From the NCBI GenBank assembly GCA_016287245.1, contig JAEEWG010000006.1, positions 62,001 through 126,000 on the forward strand: a DNA stretch of 64,000 bases, read 5' to 3'. Source of the stretch: Clostridia bacterium. Lineage in GTDB: Bacteria; Bacillota; Clostridia; Saccharofermentanales; Saccharofermentanaceae. Positions 52,107 through 61,290 of the stretch are shown here, piece after piece. Every line of letters starts with the position of its first letter. Within the stretch, counting starts at the first letter, position 1. A program made the position numbers and the translations under genes. The notes under the pieces were generated by a model that worked only from the letters and a program-made list of their open reading frames with translations, did not search any database and had not been told where the DNA came from.

Positions 52107-53327
52107 TTACTCCTTTCCTTCGAGAACATCCTGCAGCGCAGAGATGAATTTATAAACGTGGATTCTGTTGATGATGAGCGGCGGGGCGATACGGATCACA
52201 TTCGATCCGATGGAACTTACGAGGAAGCCCTTTTCGAAAAGCTTCATCTTAACTTCGGCGGAAGAACCGGAATCCAGTTCGATACCGATCAGAAGTCCCT
52301 TGCCTCTTACCTCGGAGATCTTCTTCGTTTTCTTCGCAACATTCAGCAGCTTCTTTTGTAAAAGAGCACCCATATTCATGGAGTTGCCGAGAAGATTCTT
52401 TGACTCGATCTCTTCAATGACGGCCAGTGCTGCGGCGCATGCCAGCGGGTTTCCGCCGAATGTGGAGCCGTGGTCACCCGGAGCAAAGCCCGTGGAAGCG
52501 GCCTTGTTGGCAAGAACAGCGCCGATCGGGACGCCGCCTGCAAGACCCTTGGCCAGTGTGACGATATCCGGCTGGATACCGTACTGCTCATATGCGAAGA
52601 AAGTGCCTGTACGTCCGACACCGGTCTGTACTTCGTCGATGATCAGCAGGATCTTATTGGCAGTACAGAACTTGCGGACCTCCTGCACATAATCGAAATC
52701 AGCCGGATGTACGCCGCTCTCGCCCTGGATGAGCTCGAGCATGATGGCGCCGGTCTCGGCATCTGCCACTCTCTTAATTGCTTCGATATCGTTATACGGA
52801 ACATACTCAAAGCCCGGAACCATCGGATTAAACGGAGTCTGGAACTTTTCCTGGCCGGTGGCGGCGATGGTCGCCATCGTTCTTCCGTGAAAAGACATCT
52901 TCGCCGTGATGATCTTCGGCTTTGGCGTGCCCAGCTTGGACCAGTACCCGCGGGCGAGCTTGATCGCGCCTTCGTTGGCCTCTGCGCCGGAGTTGGCGAA
53001 GAAAGCCTTTTCCGCGAAGCTCATATCAGTGAGCTTTTTGGCGAGCATGGTCTGGGGCTCGTTATAGTAGTAGTTGCAGCAGTGGATGACCTTCTTGGCC
53101 TGAGAGCTGATCGCTCTGGTGAGCTTGCCGTTGGCATGACCCAGTGTATTTACGGCGATACCGCCGATCATGTCCATGTACTTTTTGCCATCGGTTCCGT
53201 AAAGGTACATGCCCTTGCCGTGATCGACCACGAGCGGTACACGCTTTCCGAATACCGGAAGGAAGCAGGCCTCATCAAGTGCCATGATCTGTGTAAGTTT
53301 GGTATCTGTATTAGTAACGTTATCCAT
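52107..53327 (-). CDS. argD: Acetylornithine aminotransferase
   Basis: A 406-residue class III PLP enzyme. Signatures are MIGGIAVNTLGHANGKL, FFANSGAEANEGAIKLAR, FHGRTMATIAATG, LIIDEVQTGVGRTG with the cofactor Asp, and the PLP Lys in TLAKGLAGGVPIGA. It converts N-acetylglutamate semialdehyde to N-acetylornithine. It is the middle gene of the arg operon. Confidence 0.95.
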   Translation of the reverse strand: MDNVTNTDTKLTQIMALDEACFLPVFGKRVPLVVDHGKGMYLYGTDGKKYMDMIGGIAVNTLGHANGKLTRAISSQAKKVIHCCNYYYNEPQTMLAKKLTDMSFAEKAFFANSGAEANEGAIKLARGYWSKLGTPKPKIITAKMSFHGRTMATIAATGQEKFQTPFNPMVPGFEYVPYNDIEAIKRVADAETGAIMLELIQGESGVHPADFDYVQEVRKFCTANKILLIIDEVQTGVGRTGTFFAYEQYGIQPDIVTLAKGLAGGVPIGAVLANKAASTGFAPGDHGSTFGGNPLACAAALAVIEEIESKNLLGNSMNMGALLQKKLLNVAKKTKKISEVRGKGLLIGIELDSGSSAEVKMKLFEKGFLVSSIGSNVIRIAPPLIINRIHVYKFISALQDVLEGKE

Positions 53328-53367
53328 ATTATTACCTCATATATATAATGCCGGATGCGGCGGATGG

Positions 53368-54315
53368 TCAGATCTTTTCTCCCTCGAAATAGGGCTTTCT
53401 CTCCCGGATGATCATGGTACCGATACCCTTGCCGGTAAAGATCTCGAGGAGGATACTGTGAGGGATACGCCCGTCGATGATATGTGCTCGGCCGACGCCT
53501 CGTCGGATCGTGTCGAGGCATCCCGTGACCTTCGGGATCATGCCGCCGGTGATCACGCCGGAATCGATCATCTCGTGGATGTCGGACTCGGTCAGGACCG
53601 GAAGTACCTTCATGGAACCGTCCTCCTGGATCGCCTTTACACCCTCGACGTCTGTCAGTGTCATGAGCTTTTCCGCCTTTAAAGCGACTGCGATCTCGGA
53701 TGCGACCGTATCCGCATTGATATTATAGCTTTCACCGTCAGAGCCGACACCGATCGGGGCAACGACCGGGATATATTCGTCATTGGCCAGAGTGGCAAGG
53801 ACTTTGGTGTTGATGCTCTTGATCTTGCCGACGAAGCCGACATCGATCGGTTCGCCGTTTGCATCTTCGGTCAGTTTCTCGCACTCGATCAGGTGTCCGT
53901 CGATACCGCTGATACCGATCGCCTTGACGCCTTTCTGTCCGAGATAGGAAACGATCTCCTTATTCGTCTTTCCGATCAGGACCATCTGTGCCACGCTCAT
54001 TACTTTCGCGTCCGTGACACGCAGACCGTTTACGAAATGGGATTCCACATTCAAAGTCTTCAGCATGTTGCTGATATCCGGTCCGCCGCCGTGAACGAGT
54101 ACCGGGTTGATACCGACTGCCTTGAGAAGGGCGATATCATCCATGACGGAAGACTTGAGCTCATCGTTGACCATGGCATTGCCGCCGTACTTGATCACGA
54201 TGGTCTTGCCCGCGAGGCTCTGAATATACGGAAGCGCCTCGACAAGAGTCGCCGCCTTGTTGATCAATGTCTGCATGTCGTTTCCGACTGTAGGTAAAGT
54301 AAGATCCTTTTCCAT
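53368..54315 (-). CDS. argB: Acetylglutamate kinase
   Basis: A 315-residue amino-acid kinase fold. [12 protein letters not shown] is the phosphate loop Lys and Gly pair; [13 protein letters not shown] binds acetylglutamate; [10 protein letters not shown] and LTDVEGV follow; [38 protein letters not shown] is the C-terminal signature with the arginine-sensing type end. It lies first in the operon. argC and argJ, which precede argB in Bacillus, are not in this window. Confidence 0.95.
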   Translation of the reverse strand: MEKDLTLPTVGNDMQTLINKAATLVEALPYIQSLAGKTIVIKYGGNAMVNDELKSSVMDDIALLKAVGINPVLVHGGGPDISNMLKTLNVESHFVNGLRVTDAKVMSVAQMVLIGKTNKEIVSYLGQKGVKAIGISGIDGHLIECEKLTEDANGEPIDVGFVGKIKSINTKVLATLANDEYIPVVAPIGVGSDGESYNINADTVASEIAVALKAEKLMTLTDVEGVKAIQEDGSMKVLPVLTESDIHEMIDSGVITGGMIPKVTGCLDTIRRGVGRAHIIDGRIPHSILLEIFTGKGIGTMIIRERKPYFEGEKI

Positions 54316-54348
54316 AATCGTCTCCTAGAATGCCGTTAATATTTATAC

Positions 54349-54377
54349 AGAATACTGAATAAAATTGCATAAAGCAA
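54349..54377 (-). promoter_or_regulatory. Promoter of the arg operon
   Basis: On the minus strand TTGCTT (54377-54372), 17 bases, TATTCT (54354-54349), 34 bases before argB. The ArgR-type box lies between the two hexamers. Confidence 0.6.
54356..54369. promoter_or_regulatory. Candidate ArgR/AhrC box
   Basis: TGAATAAAATTGCA resembles the Bacillus ARG box (TGAATAAAAATTCA): the left half is identical, the right half has changes. Its place inside the promoter suggests repression by arginine-bound ArgR. Confidence 0.6.
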
Positions 54378-54526
54378 GTTAAACCGGTGAAAATCAGGAA
54401 AATTGTACATTCTGCACAAGCAGGTATCGCGAATACTCGTCAAGTTGCAACAAAGCTAGGCGGGACGTGTCAAAAAAGCGCGCTGTTTTTTGGGGATTTT
54501 TACGAGTGGCATGGCGGGAAAGGGCA

Positions 54527-54535
54527 TGTTATAGT
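54527..54535 (+). promoter_or_regulatory. Extended -10 promoter of the msmX-like gene
   Basis: TGTTATAGT, with the start codon 55 bases downstream. No strong -35 box. Confidence 0.5.
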
Positions 54536-54590
54536 AGTTCCATAAAGAAAAATGTGCCCGCCAAGCGGCGCACGATTTTGGAGGTAACAA

Positions 54591-55706
54591 ATGGCAAGTT
54601 TATCACTTCAGCATGTTTACAAGAAGTATGAAGGCGGCGTAGTAGCTGTTTCTGACTTCAACCTTGAGATTTCCGATAAGGAATTCATCATCCTGGTAGG
54701 ACCTTCCGGTTGCGGTAAGTCCACCACTCTTCGTATGATCGCTGGTCTCGAAGATATTTCCGAAGGTGAGATCTACATCGACGATCGTCTGATCAACGAC
54801 GTACTCCCGAAGGACCGTGACATCGCGATGGTTTTCCAGAACTACGCTTTGTACCCGCACATGACAGTATTCGATAACATGGCATTCGGTCTTAAGCTCC
54901 GTAAGGTAGCTCGTGATGAGATCAAGCGCCGCGTTCAGGAAGCTGCTAAGATCCTCGAGATCGAGCACCTCCTCGACAGAAAGCCGAAGGCTCTCTCCGG
55001 TGGTCAGCGTCAGCGTGTTGCTCTCGGCCGTGCTATCGTTCGTGACCCGAAGGTATTCCTCATGGACGAGCCGCTGTCCAACCTCGACGCTAAGCTCCGT
55101 GTTCAGATGCGTGTTGAGATCACCAAGCTCCACCAGAGACTGCAGACCACCATCATCTACGTTACCCACGACCAGACAGAGGCTATGACGATGGGTACCC
55201 GTATCGTAGTTATGAAGGATGGCTTCATCCAGCAGGTTGACTCCCCGACGGAGCTCTACGACAACCCGGTCAACACATTCGTAGCAGGATTTATCGGAAT
55301 GCCTCCGATGAACTTCATCAACGCTATGATCCAGGTAGAAGGCGACGACGTTTATGTTGCATTCGAGAACACCTCCATCAAGCTTGCTGAGCGTTACTGC
55401 GTACCGGAAGTTATCGAGCGTGACGGCACAGAAGTTATCTTCGGTATCCGTCCTGAGGCTCTCACAGATGATGGTACTTATGTATCCATGCATCCGGAAT
55501 CTGCATTCTCTGCAGACGTCGACGTTGTCGAGATGCTCGGTGCTGAGACTTATCTGTACGTAACAGTTAACGGTTCTCTCCCGCTGACCGCAAGAGTAGA
55601 CCCGACCACATCCGAGTCCCGTGTAGGTGAGGTTGTTGACATCGCTGTTGACGCTAACCGTGTTCACCTCTTTGATAAGGATACAGAGCAGAGCATCATT
55701 TCCTGA
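54591..55706 (+). CDS. msmX: MsmX/UgpC-type sugar ABC importer ATPase (orphan)
   Basis: A 371-residue ATPase. Walker A is GPSGCGKST (about 37-45), signature [14 protein letters not shown], Walker [16 protein letters not shown]-loop [13 protein letters not shown], and a MalK-type C-terminal OB domain (from about residue 240, [15 protein letters not shown], later [10 protein letters not shown]). No permease or binding-protein genes adjoin it. In Bacillus, MsmX energises several oligosaccharide importers; the same is likely here, perhaps supplying substrates for the GH43 enzyme. Codon use is highly biased, which fits strong expression. GGAGG precedes the ATG. Confidence 0.93.
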   Translation: MASLSLQHVYKKYEGGVVAVSDFNLEISDKEFIILVGPSGCGKSTTLRMIAGLEDISEGEIYIDDRLINDVLPKDRDIAMVFQNYALYPHMTVFDNMAFGLKLRKVARDEIKRRVQEAAKILEIEHLLDRKPKALSGGQRQRVALGRAIVRDPKVFLMDEPLSNLDAKLRVQMRVEITKLHQRLQTTIIYVTHDQTEAMTMGTRIVVMKDGFIQQVDSPTELYDNPVNTFVAGFIGMPPMNFINAMIQVEGDDVYVAFENTSIKLAERYCVPEVIERDGTEVIFGIRPEALTDDGTYVSMHPESAFSADVDVVEMLGAETYLYVTVNGSLPLTARVDPTTSESRVGEVVDIAVDANRVHLFDKDTEQSIIS

Positions 55707-55736
55707 TTGGAAGCAAGTAAGGAAAAGATATAAAGG

Positions 55737-55765
55737 GACCGTCTCGCAAGAGACGGTCTTTTTTT
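55737..55765 (+). terminator. Terminator after the msmX-like gene
   Basis: A perfect 9-bp stem (GACCGTCTC and GAGACGGTC) with loop GCAA and seven T. Confidence 0.92.
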
Positions 55766-55900
55766 ATTTCCCTCAAAAACAGAAAATCCGTAATGTTGCA
55801 AGATTTTCACGAAAAGTTTAAGATAAATAAGATAGTATAGTGTATGAGGGCGAATAGTCCCTGCGGCGAAATATTTGACGAAAGAGATAAGGTGAAGCGT

Positions 55901-56998
55901 ATGGAAGAACTTAAGAAATGTATGCGCGAAGCGAAGAAGATCCTTGACCTGACGGTCGGCGTCATGGATACATCGGGAATGGTCGTTGCCTGCACCGATC
56001 CTGCCTGGGAAGGCATCGAGGATTCCAGTGCCAGAGCCGTACTTCTTTCAGACGAACTCTTTTCCAGTACGGCCGGCAAGACCTACATGAAGATCGTGAT
56101 CGGTGATTCCACCCAGTATATCGCCTTCATCAGCGGAGTCGATGCCGTCGCCAGAACATATCTTGAACTGGTCACCCAGTGGATCAAGGCCGCCATGCGT
56201 GAGCGAAACACGGATGTCGAGCGTGAGACCTTTATCAAGAACGTACTTCTCGAAAACGAACTGCCCGGCGATATTCCGCTGAAGGCCAGAGAGTATAAGA
56301 TCCCGTTTGCGACCCGCCGTATCGTATTCATCGTTCGTGTCAGCAAGAACGATGGCGTGGAATGCCTCGAGATCCTGCAGAATCTTTTCCCGGATACCAA
56401 GACACAGATGGTCGTTGCAATGGACGAAGAGACCATCGTCCTTGTCATGGATCTCGGTGAGAACCTGAATAACTACCTGACAGAGGTCAGCAAGACGATC
56501 CTTGATAACCTCAATGCCGAGTCCATGATCCGTGCCCATGTCGGTATCGGTATGCCGGCACAGACACTGCGTGATATCGCGAAGTCCTACCGTGAGGCGA
56601 CTTTGGCACTTCGTGTCGGATCGATCTTCGAGAGCGATCAATTCATCATGCGCTACGACAAACTGGGCCTCGGCCGTCTGATCTACCAGCTCCCGCCGAC
56701 GCTCTGCAACATGTTCTTGAACGAAGTGTTCCCGAAGGGAGCATATGAGTCATTAGATTCCGATACACTGGTGACGATCCAGAGTTTCTTCGAGAATAAC
56801 CTCAACGGCAGTGAGACCTCGAGAAAACTTTTCGTACACCGTAATACCCTGGTATACCGTCTCGATAAAGTACAGAAGATCACGGGACTTGACCTTCGAT
56901 CCTTCGACGATGCCGTGCTTTTCAAGCTGGCAGCGATGGTTCGTACCTATCTTGAGAAACAGGAAAAGAGCGGTCAGGGCGGAAATATCAACTGGTAA
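55901..56998 (+). CDS. PucR/CdaR-family transcriptional regulator
   Basis: A 365-residue protein. The N-terminal half (LTVGVMDTSGMVVACTDP) looks like a sensory domain; a GGDEF-like CdaR middle region follows (IRAHVGIGMPAQTLRDIAKSYREATLAL), and the C-terminus is a PucR-type HTH_30: FFENNLNGSETSRKLFVHRNTLVYRLDKVQKITGLDL. Regulators of this class respond to small metabolites such as sugar acids or purines; the effector is unknown. ATG 55901 is preferred, with GTG 55892 and ATG 55844 as alternatives. It is followed 18 bases later by ftsE, but a functional link is not known. Confidence 0.82.
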   Translation: MEELKKCMREAKKILDLTVGVMDTSGMVVACTDPAWEGIEDSSARAVLLSDELFSSTAGKTYMKIVIGDSTQYIAFISGVDAVARTYLELVTQWIKAAMRERNTDVERETFIKNVLLENELPGDIPLKAREYKIPFATRRIVFIVRVSKNDGVECLEILQNLFPDTKTQMVVAMDEETIVLVMDLGENLNNYLTEVSKTILDNLNAESMIRAHVGIGMPAQTLRDIAKSYREATLALRVGSIFESDQFIMRYDKLGLGRLIYQLPPTLCNMFLNEVFPKGAYESLDSDTLVTIQSFFENNLNGSETSRKLFVHRNTLVYRLDKVQKITGLDLRSFDDAVLFKLAAMVRTYLEKQEKSGQGGNINW

Positions 56999-57016
56999 CG
57001 ATAGGAACGGATAGCT

Positions 57017-58186
57017 TTGATACGTTTTGAAAATGTACATAAGACATACAAGACCGGCACGGATGCGCTCCGCGGAGTGACATTTGCGATCCGCGACGGT
57101 GAGTTTGTGTTCGTCATCGGCAAAAGCGGATCCGGAAAATCCACTCTGATGAAATGCATCACGCGTGAAGAGAAGCCTACTGAGGGGCTGGTCATCATCG
57201 ATAAATTCTGCATTTCCAAGATGCCGAGAGCACTGGTCCCGATCCTTAGAAGACAGATCGGTATCATCTATCAGGACTTCCGACTGATCGAGACGAAGAC
57301 GGTTGAAGAAAACATCGCATTTGCCGGTGAGATCATCGGCGTTCCGAGAAAAAAACTCCACCAGATGGTCGATATCGTACTTGGCGCAGTAGGCCTTCGT
57401 GATAAGGCGAACTCCATGCCGATGGAGCTTTCCGGTGGTGAGCAGCAGCGTGTGGCCATTGCCCGCGCCATGCTCAATAACCCGAAACTGATCGTCGCCG
57501 ACGAGCCGACCGGTAACCTCGACCCGGAAACATCCGAGTCCATCATGGCACTTCTCAATGAGATCAACAGAAACGGTACCACTGTCATCGTCTGCACGCA
57601 TGACAGTAATCTTGTCGACCGCATGAAAAAGCGAGTCATCGAGGTAGATGAAGGCCTGATCGTCCGTGATGAGAAGGGCTCCGGCTACACCGCAGAGGAG
57701 AAGCATTCCCTCCCGCAGTCGATGATCGACGAATTTGTCCCGGAAGTCATATCGTATCACGAGATCGAGAAGAAGGAAGAAAAACTTCCGGAATTCCCGT
57801 CCGAAGAAAAAGAGGCACTTCCGGAGTTCCCGTCTGAGGAAAAAGAAGAAACACCGAAGATCACTAAGCTTCCGACCAAGGAGATGGCGGAAGAAAGAAT
57901 CGTCGTCGTTCCGGATCGAAAAAAGGAAGAGAAGCTCCCGCAGCCGAAGGACGAGAAAAAAGAAGAAATCAAAGAAGAAGTAAAAGAAGAAGTAAAAGAA
58001 GAAGTAGAAGTAGAAGTAGAAGAAGTAGTAGAAGAAGAAGTAAATGAAGAGAAGATCTCTGAATCTTTAAAGGAAGAAAAGAGCGAAGCCCCAAAGGATG
58101 AAAAGCCTTCGCAGGAACCTCCGAAAAAGAAAAAGAAGGACCTTCCGAAGATCACCCCTGAAGAAATGGAGGATCCGGACCTATGA
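57017..58186 (+). CDS. ftsE: Cell division ATPase FtsE with long acidic C-terminal tail (TTG start)
   Basis: A 389-residue protein. Residues 1-225 are a standard FtsE: GKSGSGKSTLMKCI (Walker A), IGIIYQDFRLI (Q-loop), LSGGEQQRVAIARAML and LIVADEPTGNLDP (Walker B). Residues about 226-389 are an extra tail of Glu, Lys and Pro with repeats of EFPSEEKE and KEEV, ending in a basic KKKKK stretch. The tail is not known from model FtsE proteins and should be disordered. The start is TTG at 57017; no alternative ATG gives the full ATPase domain. FtsE with FtsX activates cell-wall hydrolases; the gene overlaps ftsX by 4 bases. Confidence 0.92.
   Translation: MIRFENVHKTYKTGTDALRGVTFAIRDGEFVFVIGKSGSGKSTLMKCITREEKPTEGLVIIDKFCISKMPRALVPILRRQIGIIYQDFRLIETKTVEENIAFAGEIIGVPRKKLHQMVDIVLGAVGLRDKANSMPMELSGGEQQRVAIARAMLNNPKLIVADEPTGNLDPETSESIMALLNEINRNGTTVIVCTHDSNLVDRMKKRVIEVDEGLIVRDEKGSGYTAEEKHSLPQSMIDEFVPEVISYHEIEKKEEKLPEFPSEEKEALPEFPSEEKEETPKITKLPTKEMAEERIVVVPDRKKEEKLPQPKDEKKEEIKEEVKEEVKEEVEVEVEEVVEEEVNEEKISESLKEEKSEAPKDEKPSQEPPKKKKKDLPKITPEEMEDPDL
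57957..58050 (+). repeat. GAA/GTA-rich simple repeat within ftsE
   Basis: Repeats of the trinucleotides GAA, GTA and AAA code for the Lys-Glu-Glu-Val series in the FtsE tail. Slippage would usually keep the frame. Confidence 0.75.
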
Positions 58187-59082
58187 GCATCCGTGCGTTT
58201 TGGAACTCCTTAAAAGAAGGCTTTCAGGGCATCATCCGCCATCCGCTGGTGACGATCGCTTCGATCTCCACGATCCTTCTGATGCTCCTGCTGATGTCGG
58301 TCTTTTTCATCTTCTCCGCCAATGCGCGTTATGTCATGAAAAAGGTCGGCCAGCAGCCGCCGATCGAAGTCTATATGAAACTCGGCTGCACACAGGATCA
58401 GCTGGATATGCTGCAGGAATACCTGAAGACCAACCCCCAGCAGATCAAGGAATACCACGGCCTTACCCCGGAACAGAACTATAACCGTTTCCGTAAGGAA
58501 CTCGGTGATTCCGCGTCGATCCTGGATGATTTTGACTACAACACATATCTGCCGTATACCGTGACCGTTCAGCTGACGGATCCGGCCTATGCTGACGAGG
58601 TCGTCATGCGCATCAAGGCCATCCCCGGCATAGAGAAGGTCATGCAGGAAAGTAACGTCATGAAGTTCCTCACAAGGGCAACGAAAACAGTTAACATCAC
58701 GACATTTGTCGCCTTTGTGGTCCTTTTCCTGATCTCGCTTTTCATCATTTCCAACATGGTACGTATCTCGGTATACTCCCGTTCCACGGAGATCGCCATC
58801 ATGAAATTCGTCGGAGCGACCAATGGATATATCCGGCTTCCTTATATCGTGGAAGGTGCGATCGTCGGACTTGTGAGTGCGCTTTGTGCCTGGGGCATCA
58901 CCCATTTTGCCTACAGTGCGATCTATAAAAAAGCTATGCTGAATGTAGTGCCGACGAGCATTTACGCGATCCTTCCCATGAGAAGCCTGTCTCTTTCGAT
59001 CCTGCTTCTTTGCCTTGCCTGCGGTGTGATCATCGGATCCATCGGAAGCGGCATCGCCGTACGCAAGTACGTAAAGGTCTGA
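58183..59082 (+). CDS. ftsX: Cell division membrane protein FtsX
   Basis: A 299-residue protein with four membrane segments: one at about 21-43, an extracellular domain of about 110 residues (IEVYMKLGCTQDQLDMLQEYL through MQESNVMKFL), and three more from about 170 to the end. The cytoplasmic coupling sequence IFSVYSRSTEIAIMKFVGAT-like (RISVYSRSTEIAIMKFVGAT) is a family marker. With FtsE it forms the membrane complex that switches on the hydrolase encoded next. The extracellular loop is the expected contact for the coiled coil of that hydrolase. Confidence 0.94.
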   Translation: MSIRAFWNSLKEGFQGIIRHPLVTIASISTILLMLLLMSVFFIFSANARYVMKKVGQQPPIEVYMKLGCTQDQLDMLQEYLKTNPQQIKEYHGLTPEQNYNRFRKELGDSASILDDFDYNTYLPYTVTVQLTDPAYADEVVMRIKAIPGIEKVMQESNVMKFLTRATKTVNITTFVAFVVLFLISLFIISNMVRISVYSRSTEIAIMKFVGATNGYIRLPYIVEGAIVGLVSALCAWGITHFAYSAIYKKAMLNVVPTSIYAILPMRSLSLSILLLCLACGVIIGSIGSGIAVRKYVKV

Positions 59083-59094
59083 TGAGGTGATCTT

Positions 59095-60471
59095 ATGCAG
59101 AGTAGAACGAACCGATTGATCAAACTATTTTCCATAGTTCTCTGTATCTCCATGGTAGTGGGCGTGGTCTCGTTCCTTGCAAAAAAGCCGATCAAGGCGG
59201 TGGACCGGGGATTTCTTTCCTATACCCCTTCCCAGAAAGATATTGACGACGCCAAAAAGCAGAGAGATGAGGCCAAGCAGAAAGCGCAGGCTGCTTCGGA
59301 TAAGGTTTCCGAACTAAAGGGCGAGAAGAGCCGCCTGTCTGGAGAACTTGCCGAGCTTCAGGGCTTGAGCGATGAGCAGATGGCCCAGTATCAGGAGATC
59401 TCGGAAGAATATGCGGCTGCGCTTCTGGCCAAACAGGAGGCGCTGGATTCCTATATCGATTCCCAGGAGAATCTTCTTAATAAGCGAAAAGAATACTCCG
59501 AGAGGATCAGTATCATGTTCGCTTACGAGAATAAGTCCACGCTGGAGATCCTTCTGGATTCCGACAGCATCGCCGGGTTCTTTACGAACCTCGAACTGAT
59601 CTCTCTGATCGGTGATGCGGATCTTCAGATGATCGACCAGCTCACGATCGCCATGGACGATGCGGAACTCAAGAGTGAGATCGCCCTTTCTGAAGCGGAG
59701 GACATGCAGGCCATCGCTGAGCAGAAAGCGGCGGAACTTGATGAGCTTAGAAGCCGCATCGGAAAAACGAAAGAAGCGCTCGACGAGACATCTACCAGTC
59801 TTTCCCGCTGGCAGCAGAAGGAAGATGCGTTTAAAGATGAAGCCGACCGTCTTGACGATGAGATCCGTGAACTGCAGAAGCAGCGTGAGGAAGAAGAGAA
59901 GAGAAAGAGGGAACTGACGCAGGCGGCCAGTGCGACGAATACACCTACTCCGAAACCGAAAGACGGTGGAGGTAACGGCGGCAATGGCGGAAACGGCGGA
60001 AACGGTGGCAACGGCAGAAGCGGTGATAACGGCGGAAGCAAAACGAAGCCGAGAATGAAGATGGTCTGGCCGTATCCGGGAGATTATAACGTATATTCTC
60101 CGTACGGCATGCGCTACCATCCGATCTATCATGTCAATAAGATGCACTGGGGCGTTGACCTCGGCGGCACATACGGCAACCCGATCGTCGCAGCGGCCGA
60201 CGGAACCGTCATCAAGGTCGAAGAGCCGGTCGAAGGACAGAACACCGGTGGAACGAACTATGGAAACTACTGCGTGATCGACCATGGAAACGGCGTATCT
60301 ACGACGTATGCGCACTGCAGAGATGTATATGTGCATGTCGGAGACCAGGTGAAAGCCGGGGAAACGATCGCCGAGTGCGGAAGTACCGGCGCATCGACCG
60401 GACCGCATCTGCATTTCGAGGTGCGCGTCGACGGTGAAAAAGTGGATCCGCTCCCGTATATTCAAGGATAA
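59095..60471 (+). CDS. Secreted coiled-coil M23 peptidoglycan peptidase (EnvC/PcsB-like role)
   Basis: A 458-residue protein. A signal or anchor segment (about 10-30) precedes a long coiled coil (about 45-285, DIDDAKKQRDEAKQKAQAASD...), a Thr/Pro and Gly/Asn-rich linker (about 283-318), and a C-terminal M23 domain with the zinc ligands in HWGVDLGG and HLHFEV plus YAHC. M23 enzymes cut peptide cross-links. The ftsE-ftsX-coiled-coil hydrolase order is the usual one for hydrolases gated by FtsEX (EnvC in E. coli as activator, PcsB and CwlO in Gram-positives); here both metal sites are intact, so it is probably itself active. It starts 12 bases after ftsX. Confidence 0.92.
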   Translation: MQSRTNRLIKLFSIVLCISMVVGVVSFLAKKPIKAVDRGFLSYTPSQKDIDDAKKQRDEAKQKAQAASDKVSELKGEKSRLSGELAELQGLSDEQMAQYQEISEEYAAALLAKQEALDSYIDSQENLLNKRKEYSERISIMFAYENKSTLEILLDSDSIAGFFTNLELISLIGDADLQMIDQLTIAMDDAELKSEIALSEAEDMQAIAEQKAAELDELRSRIGKTKEALDETSTSLSRWQQKEDAFKDEADRLDDEIRELQKQREEEEKRKRELTQAASATNTPTPKPKDGGGNGGNGGNGGNGGNGRSGDNGGSKTKPRMKMVWPYPGDYNVYSPYGMRYHPIYHVNKMHWGVDLGGTYGNPIVAAADGTVIKVEEPVEGQNTGGTNYGNYCVIDHGNGVSTTYAHCRDVYVHVGDQVKAGETIAECGSTGASTGPHLHFEVRVDGEKVDPLPYIQG

Positions 60472-60474
60472 GAT

Positions 60475-61281
60475 ATGTCAGCATACGATTTTCTAGCAGA
60501 ATATTATGATGCTTTTCAAAAAGATCTGGACCCCGGCAAGTGGGCGGATTTTGTGACCTGGATCGCGGAAAAATACGGACAGTACAAAGGCGACGGAGAA
60601 GGGGGAAGGCCTCTTCTTTGCGACCTTGGCTGCGGCACGGGACTTGTCACCTGCGCTCTGGCGGACAGAGGCTTTGACACGGTAGGCGTCGATAACTCCC
60701 CGGAAATGCTGGACTGCGCCAGGGAACACGCGCGAAGTGAGGGGAAGAACATCCTTTGGATCCTTCAGGATATGACGGCGCTCGACCTATATGGATCGAT
60801 GGATATTTTCGTGTCGCTTCTGGATACGGTCAACCATATCACGGATAGGAAAGGGCTGAAGGATCTTTTTGACTCCTTCCACTATTTCCTAAATCCCGGA
60901 GGACTCTTCATCTTCGACGTCGCGACGCACCGTCACTTCTCGGAGACACTGGGGAATGACTTCTTCTATCTGGTGGAGGATGATTTTGCAGTCCTTTGGG
61001 AAAACGACTACGATGAGAAGTCCTGTATCAACACGGCATCCCTTACCATGTTCGGGACAGAAGACGGGGAGAAGTACCGCCGCTGCGACGAAGATATCGT
61101 GGAGCGTTACTATTCCGACAGCGAGATCCGGAAACTGGCCGAAAGCTGCGGACTGGAAGTTGTGGGCGTGTTCGGCGACTTAAAGAAAAGAAAGCCCGGC
61201 GACAATGACGAGCGGGTATTTTACTGCATAAGAAGACCTCTGGGATCCGGTATTCCAGGTCTTAGTTCGGAAGGAAAGTGA
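60475..61281 (+). CDS. Class I SAM-dependent methyltransferase
   Basis: A 268-residue methyltransferase. AYDFLAEYYDAFQKD is the usual N-terminal cap, LLCDLGCGTGLVTCALADRG is motif I, VGVDNSPEMLDCAREHA motif II, and MDIFVSLLDTVNHI motif IV. The C-terminal half has the beta-rich lid of small-molecule or ribosomal methylases of the YqeM type. The substrate is not known. It begins 3 bases after the peptidase gene, with AAGGATAAG as binding site. Confidence 0.85.
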   Translation: MSAYDFLAEYYDAFQKDLDPGKWADFVTWIAEKYGQYKGDGEGGRPLLCDLGCGTGLVTCALADRGFDTVGVDNSPEMLDCAREHARSEGKNILWILQDMTALDLYGSMDIFVSLLDTVNHITDRKGLKDLFDSFHYFLNPGGLFIFDVATHRHFSETLGNDFFYLVEDDFAVLWENDYDEKSCINTASLTMFGTEDGEKYRRCDEDIVERYYSDSEIRKLAESCGLEVVGVFGDLKKRKPGDNDERVFYCIRRPLGSGIPGLSSEGK

Positions 61282-61290
61282 GAAAAGAAT

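Noticed and set aside
54505..54530. TGGCATGGCGGG and GGGCATG as a sigma-54 (-24/-12) promoter before the msmX-like gene
   Set aside because: The spacing and the -12 element do not match the TGGCAC-N5-TTGC pattern; an extended -10 is a better fit.
54603..55667. A 354-codon open frame on the minus strand opposite the msmX-like gene
   Set aside because: Same effect of biased codons. The plus-strand ATPase has all ABC motifs.
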